Origin: Brugia malayi
Taxonomy: Eukaryota > Nematoda > Chromadorea > Rhabditida > Onchocercidae
Assembly: GCF_000002995.4 (NCBI RefSeq)
Contig: NW_025062476.1
Location: forward strand, 4,149,001-4,213,000
Length of the DNA: 64,000 bases
Reading direction: 5' to 3'
Below, piece by piece: positions 63,087 through 64,000 of this stretch. The translations under genes were made by a program, and so were the position numbers. How positions within the stretch are numbered: the stretch's first letter is position 1; every line of letters starts with the position of its first letter. The notes under the pieces are model-generated. The model made no database searches. It was not told where the DNA came from and worked only from the letters and a program-made list of their open reading frames with translations.

Positions 63087-63443
63087 TTATCGTCCTGGCG
63101 CTGGTGCTCCAGTTGGTCCAACTGATCCTCGTTCTCCTTGTTCACCTTGCGGCCCCATCCGTCCTCGTGGTCCTGGAACACCAATTGGTCCTGGAGGTCC
63201 TGGATCACCCATCTCTCCTGTCCTCCCTCTAGGTCCTTGATCTCCTGGATCTCCCTTATCTCCTTTTTCGCCATCATTTCCGTCTGGCCCTTGTGTTCCT
63301 TGTTGTGATGGACAAGCCTGAAAACAAAAGTGGTGCTGTCGCCATAAGTCATTTCCGTCTAATTTAGAACAATCCATCAAGGAACTCACTTGGATCATGA
63401 AAACAGCACAGATAACCAATAGGAAAGAACTAATAAGATGCAT
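63087..63443 (-). CDS. mini-collagen, secreted (gene 7, copy of gene 3)
   Basis: Exon 1 is 63443-63390 and exon 2 is 63317-63087, with the 72-bp in-frame intron between. It is a base-for-base mirror of gene 3 as far as I compared: same signal peptide, same ACPSQQ start, same 22 Gly-X-Y triplets and APAPGR end. AATAAA lies on the minus strand at 63017-63012. The perfect copy implies very recent duplication, ongoing gene conversion, or an assembly artefact. Confidence 0.9.
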   Translation of the reverse strand: MHLISSFLLVICAVFMIQVSSLMDCSKLDGNDLWRQHHFCFQACPSQQGTQGPDGNDGEKGDKGDPGDQGPRGRTGEMGDPGPPGPIGVPGPRGRMGPQGEQGERGSVGPTGAPAPGR

Positions 63444-63668
63444 TGGTACCGATAATCTGAAATGAGGTATTTAGTTTACTTCCAGAGATCATTCTCCAAA
63501 AGAAATTACAGCTTTTTTGGGAAAATTGTAAATGACAAGTTTGTAAATTTAAAAAAAAATCTTTCTGAAAAGTTATAACATCGTTGCGACCTTCTGTTTA
63601 TTTATAGCCCTATGAGAAAAGGTTTTAATTACAAAATAAATAGAGTGATTTTTGGTTGAGAAAACTTT

Positions 63669-63727
63669 TATTTATATTGAAAACAAGGATGTCTAATATG
63701 ATTTTTCCGGAATTCATAAAACAAAGA
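63669..63727 (-). promoter_or_regulatory. core promoter of collagen gene 7
   Basis: Mirror of the gene 3 promoter: TATAAATA on the minus strand at 63676-63669 with GATTTTTCCGGAATTC upstream of it. It lies 226 bp before the ATG. Confidence 0.7.
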
Positions 63728-64000
63728 AACAAGCGATTACTGATGCATTTATCAAACCTTTTCATGTTATGAGGGAAAAGAAAGGAAAGAAAGATTGGAT
63801 GGAGTGATAGAAGATCAACGATTCATCGAAAATCCGAGAAATGGATAGAAAAAACTGGTTTTGGATCTTCGAGAATCAAAAATACTTGTTAATTTGCAGG
63901 AATCTGACTAATTTTTGAAATCTGATCAGTGACGCTTATTTGGAGGAAAATAGTGCTTTAGGAATTTTTAAAAATCCAACATTCATTTGTTTTCATTTAA

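Larger units (their letters stand above)
61067..64000. repeat. inverted repeat C, right arm (truncated by window)
   Basis: Mirror of 51527-54461. It carries a complete copy of gene 52084 (63443, minus) and the promoter and signal exon of the gene at 61135. Small differences are confined to homopolymers and the donor area (GTGAGT versus GTAAGT). Confidence 0.92.

Noticed and set aside
1..64000. CRISPR arrays, rRNA genes, complete tRNAs, transposase or reverse-transcriptase genes
   Set aside because: None seen; the repeats here are microsatellites, tandem duplications and large inverted repeats of genic sequence.

Overview
The window is very AT-rich eukaryotic DNA with long A/T homopolymers and ATT-type microsatellites. 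It holds spliced genes with GT donors and mostly TTTCAG-type acceptors, several of which sit just upstream of a start codon. A transmembrane leucine-rich-repeat protein, secreted proteins and collagen-like proteins point to an animal. The acceptors, short exons and possible leader trans-splicing fit a nematode, perhaps a spirurid/filarial-like one. The species cannot be fixed from the sequence, and all exon boundaries come from reading splice signals and frames by eye.

Layout. (1) 1-15770: a largely gene-free AT desert with microsatellites and one GC-elevated island near 14400-14640. (2) 15815-24557 (+): a four-exon gene for a 670-residue type I membrane protein (signal sequence, about 15 LRRs, LRRCT, one TM helix, proline-rich cytoplasmic tail), with a 6.3-kb first intron holding a tandem duplication and GC-elevated islands. 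(3) 27879-30057 (+): a secreted protein of unknown family with two overlapping donors at the end of exon 1, which suggests a 129-residue and a 255-residue isoform. (4) 35376-38046 (+): an unrecognised multi-pass membrane protein in at least five exons; one junction does not resolve in phase. (5) 38047-41600: intergenic DNA that shifts near 40500 to a less AT-rich, repeat-bearing texture.

(6) 41600-64000 is a different kind of locus: a cluster of miniature secreted collagen genes built from near-identical inverted repeats. Seven genes look intact: 44606(+), 48050(-), 52084(+), 54393(+), 58682(+), 61135(-) and 63443(-, a copy of 52084). At least five broken relics accompany them. All intact genes share one plan: a TATA promoter with a GAATTCCGGAAAGATTCC-like element, a splice acceptor 12-14 nt before the ATG, a 54-nt signal-peptide exon beginning MH(L/P), a 72-89 nt phase-0 intron, and one exon coding for AC followed by 20-23 Gly-X-Y triplets and nothing else. 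The signal exon and flanks are conserved; the collagen exon differs from gene to gene.

Three inverted repeats interleave (A: 42008-44360/48390-50742; B: about 45551-47350/55195-56994; C: 51527 or earlier-54461/61067-64000 or later). The inner edge of C falls inside intron 1 of two genes that share the same signal exon but have different collagen exons, so recombination between the arms could exchange collagen exons. This cluster is the most likely undescribed system in the window. An assembly artefact must be excluded, because the arms are almost identical.
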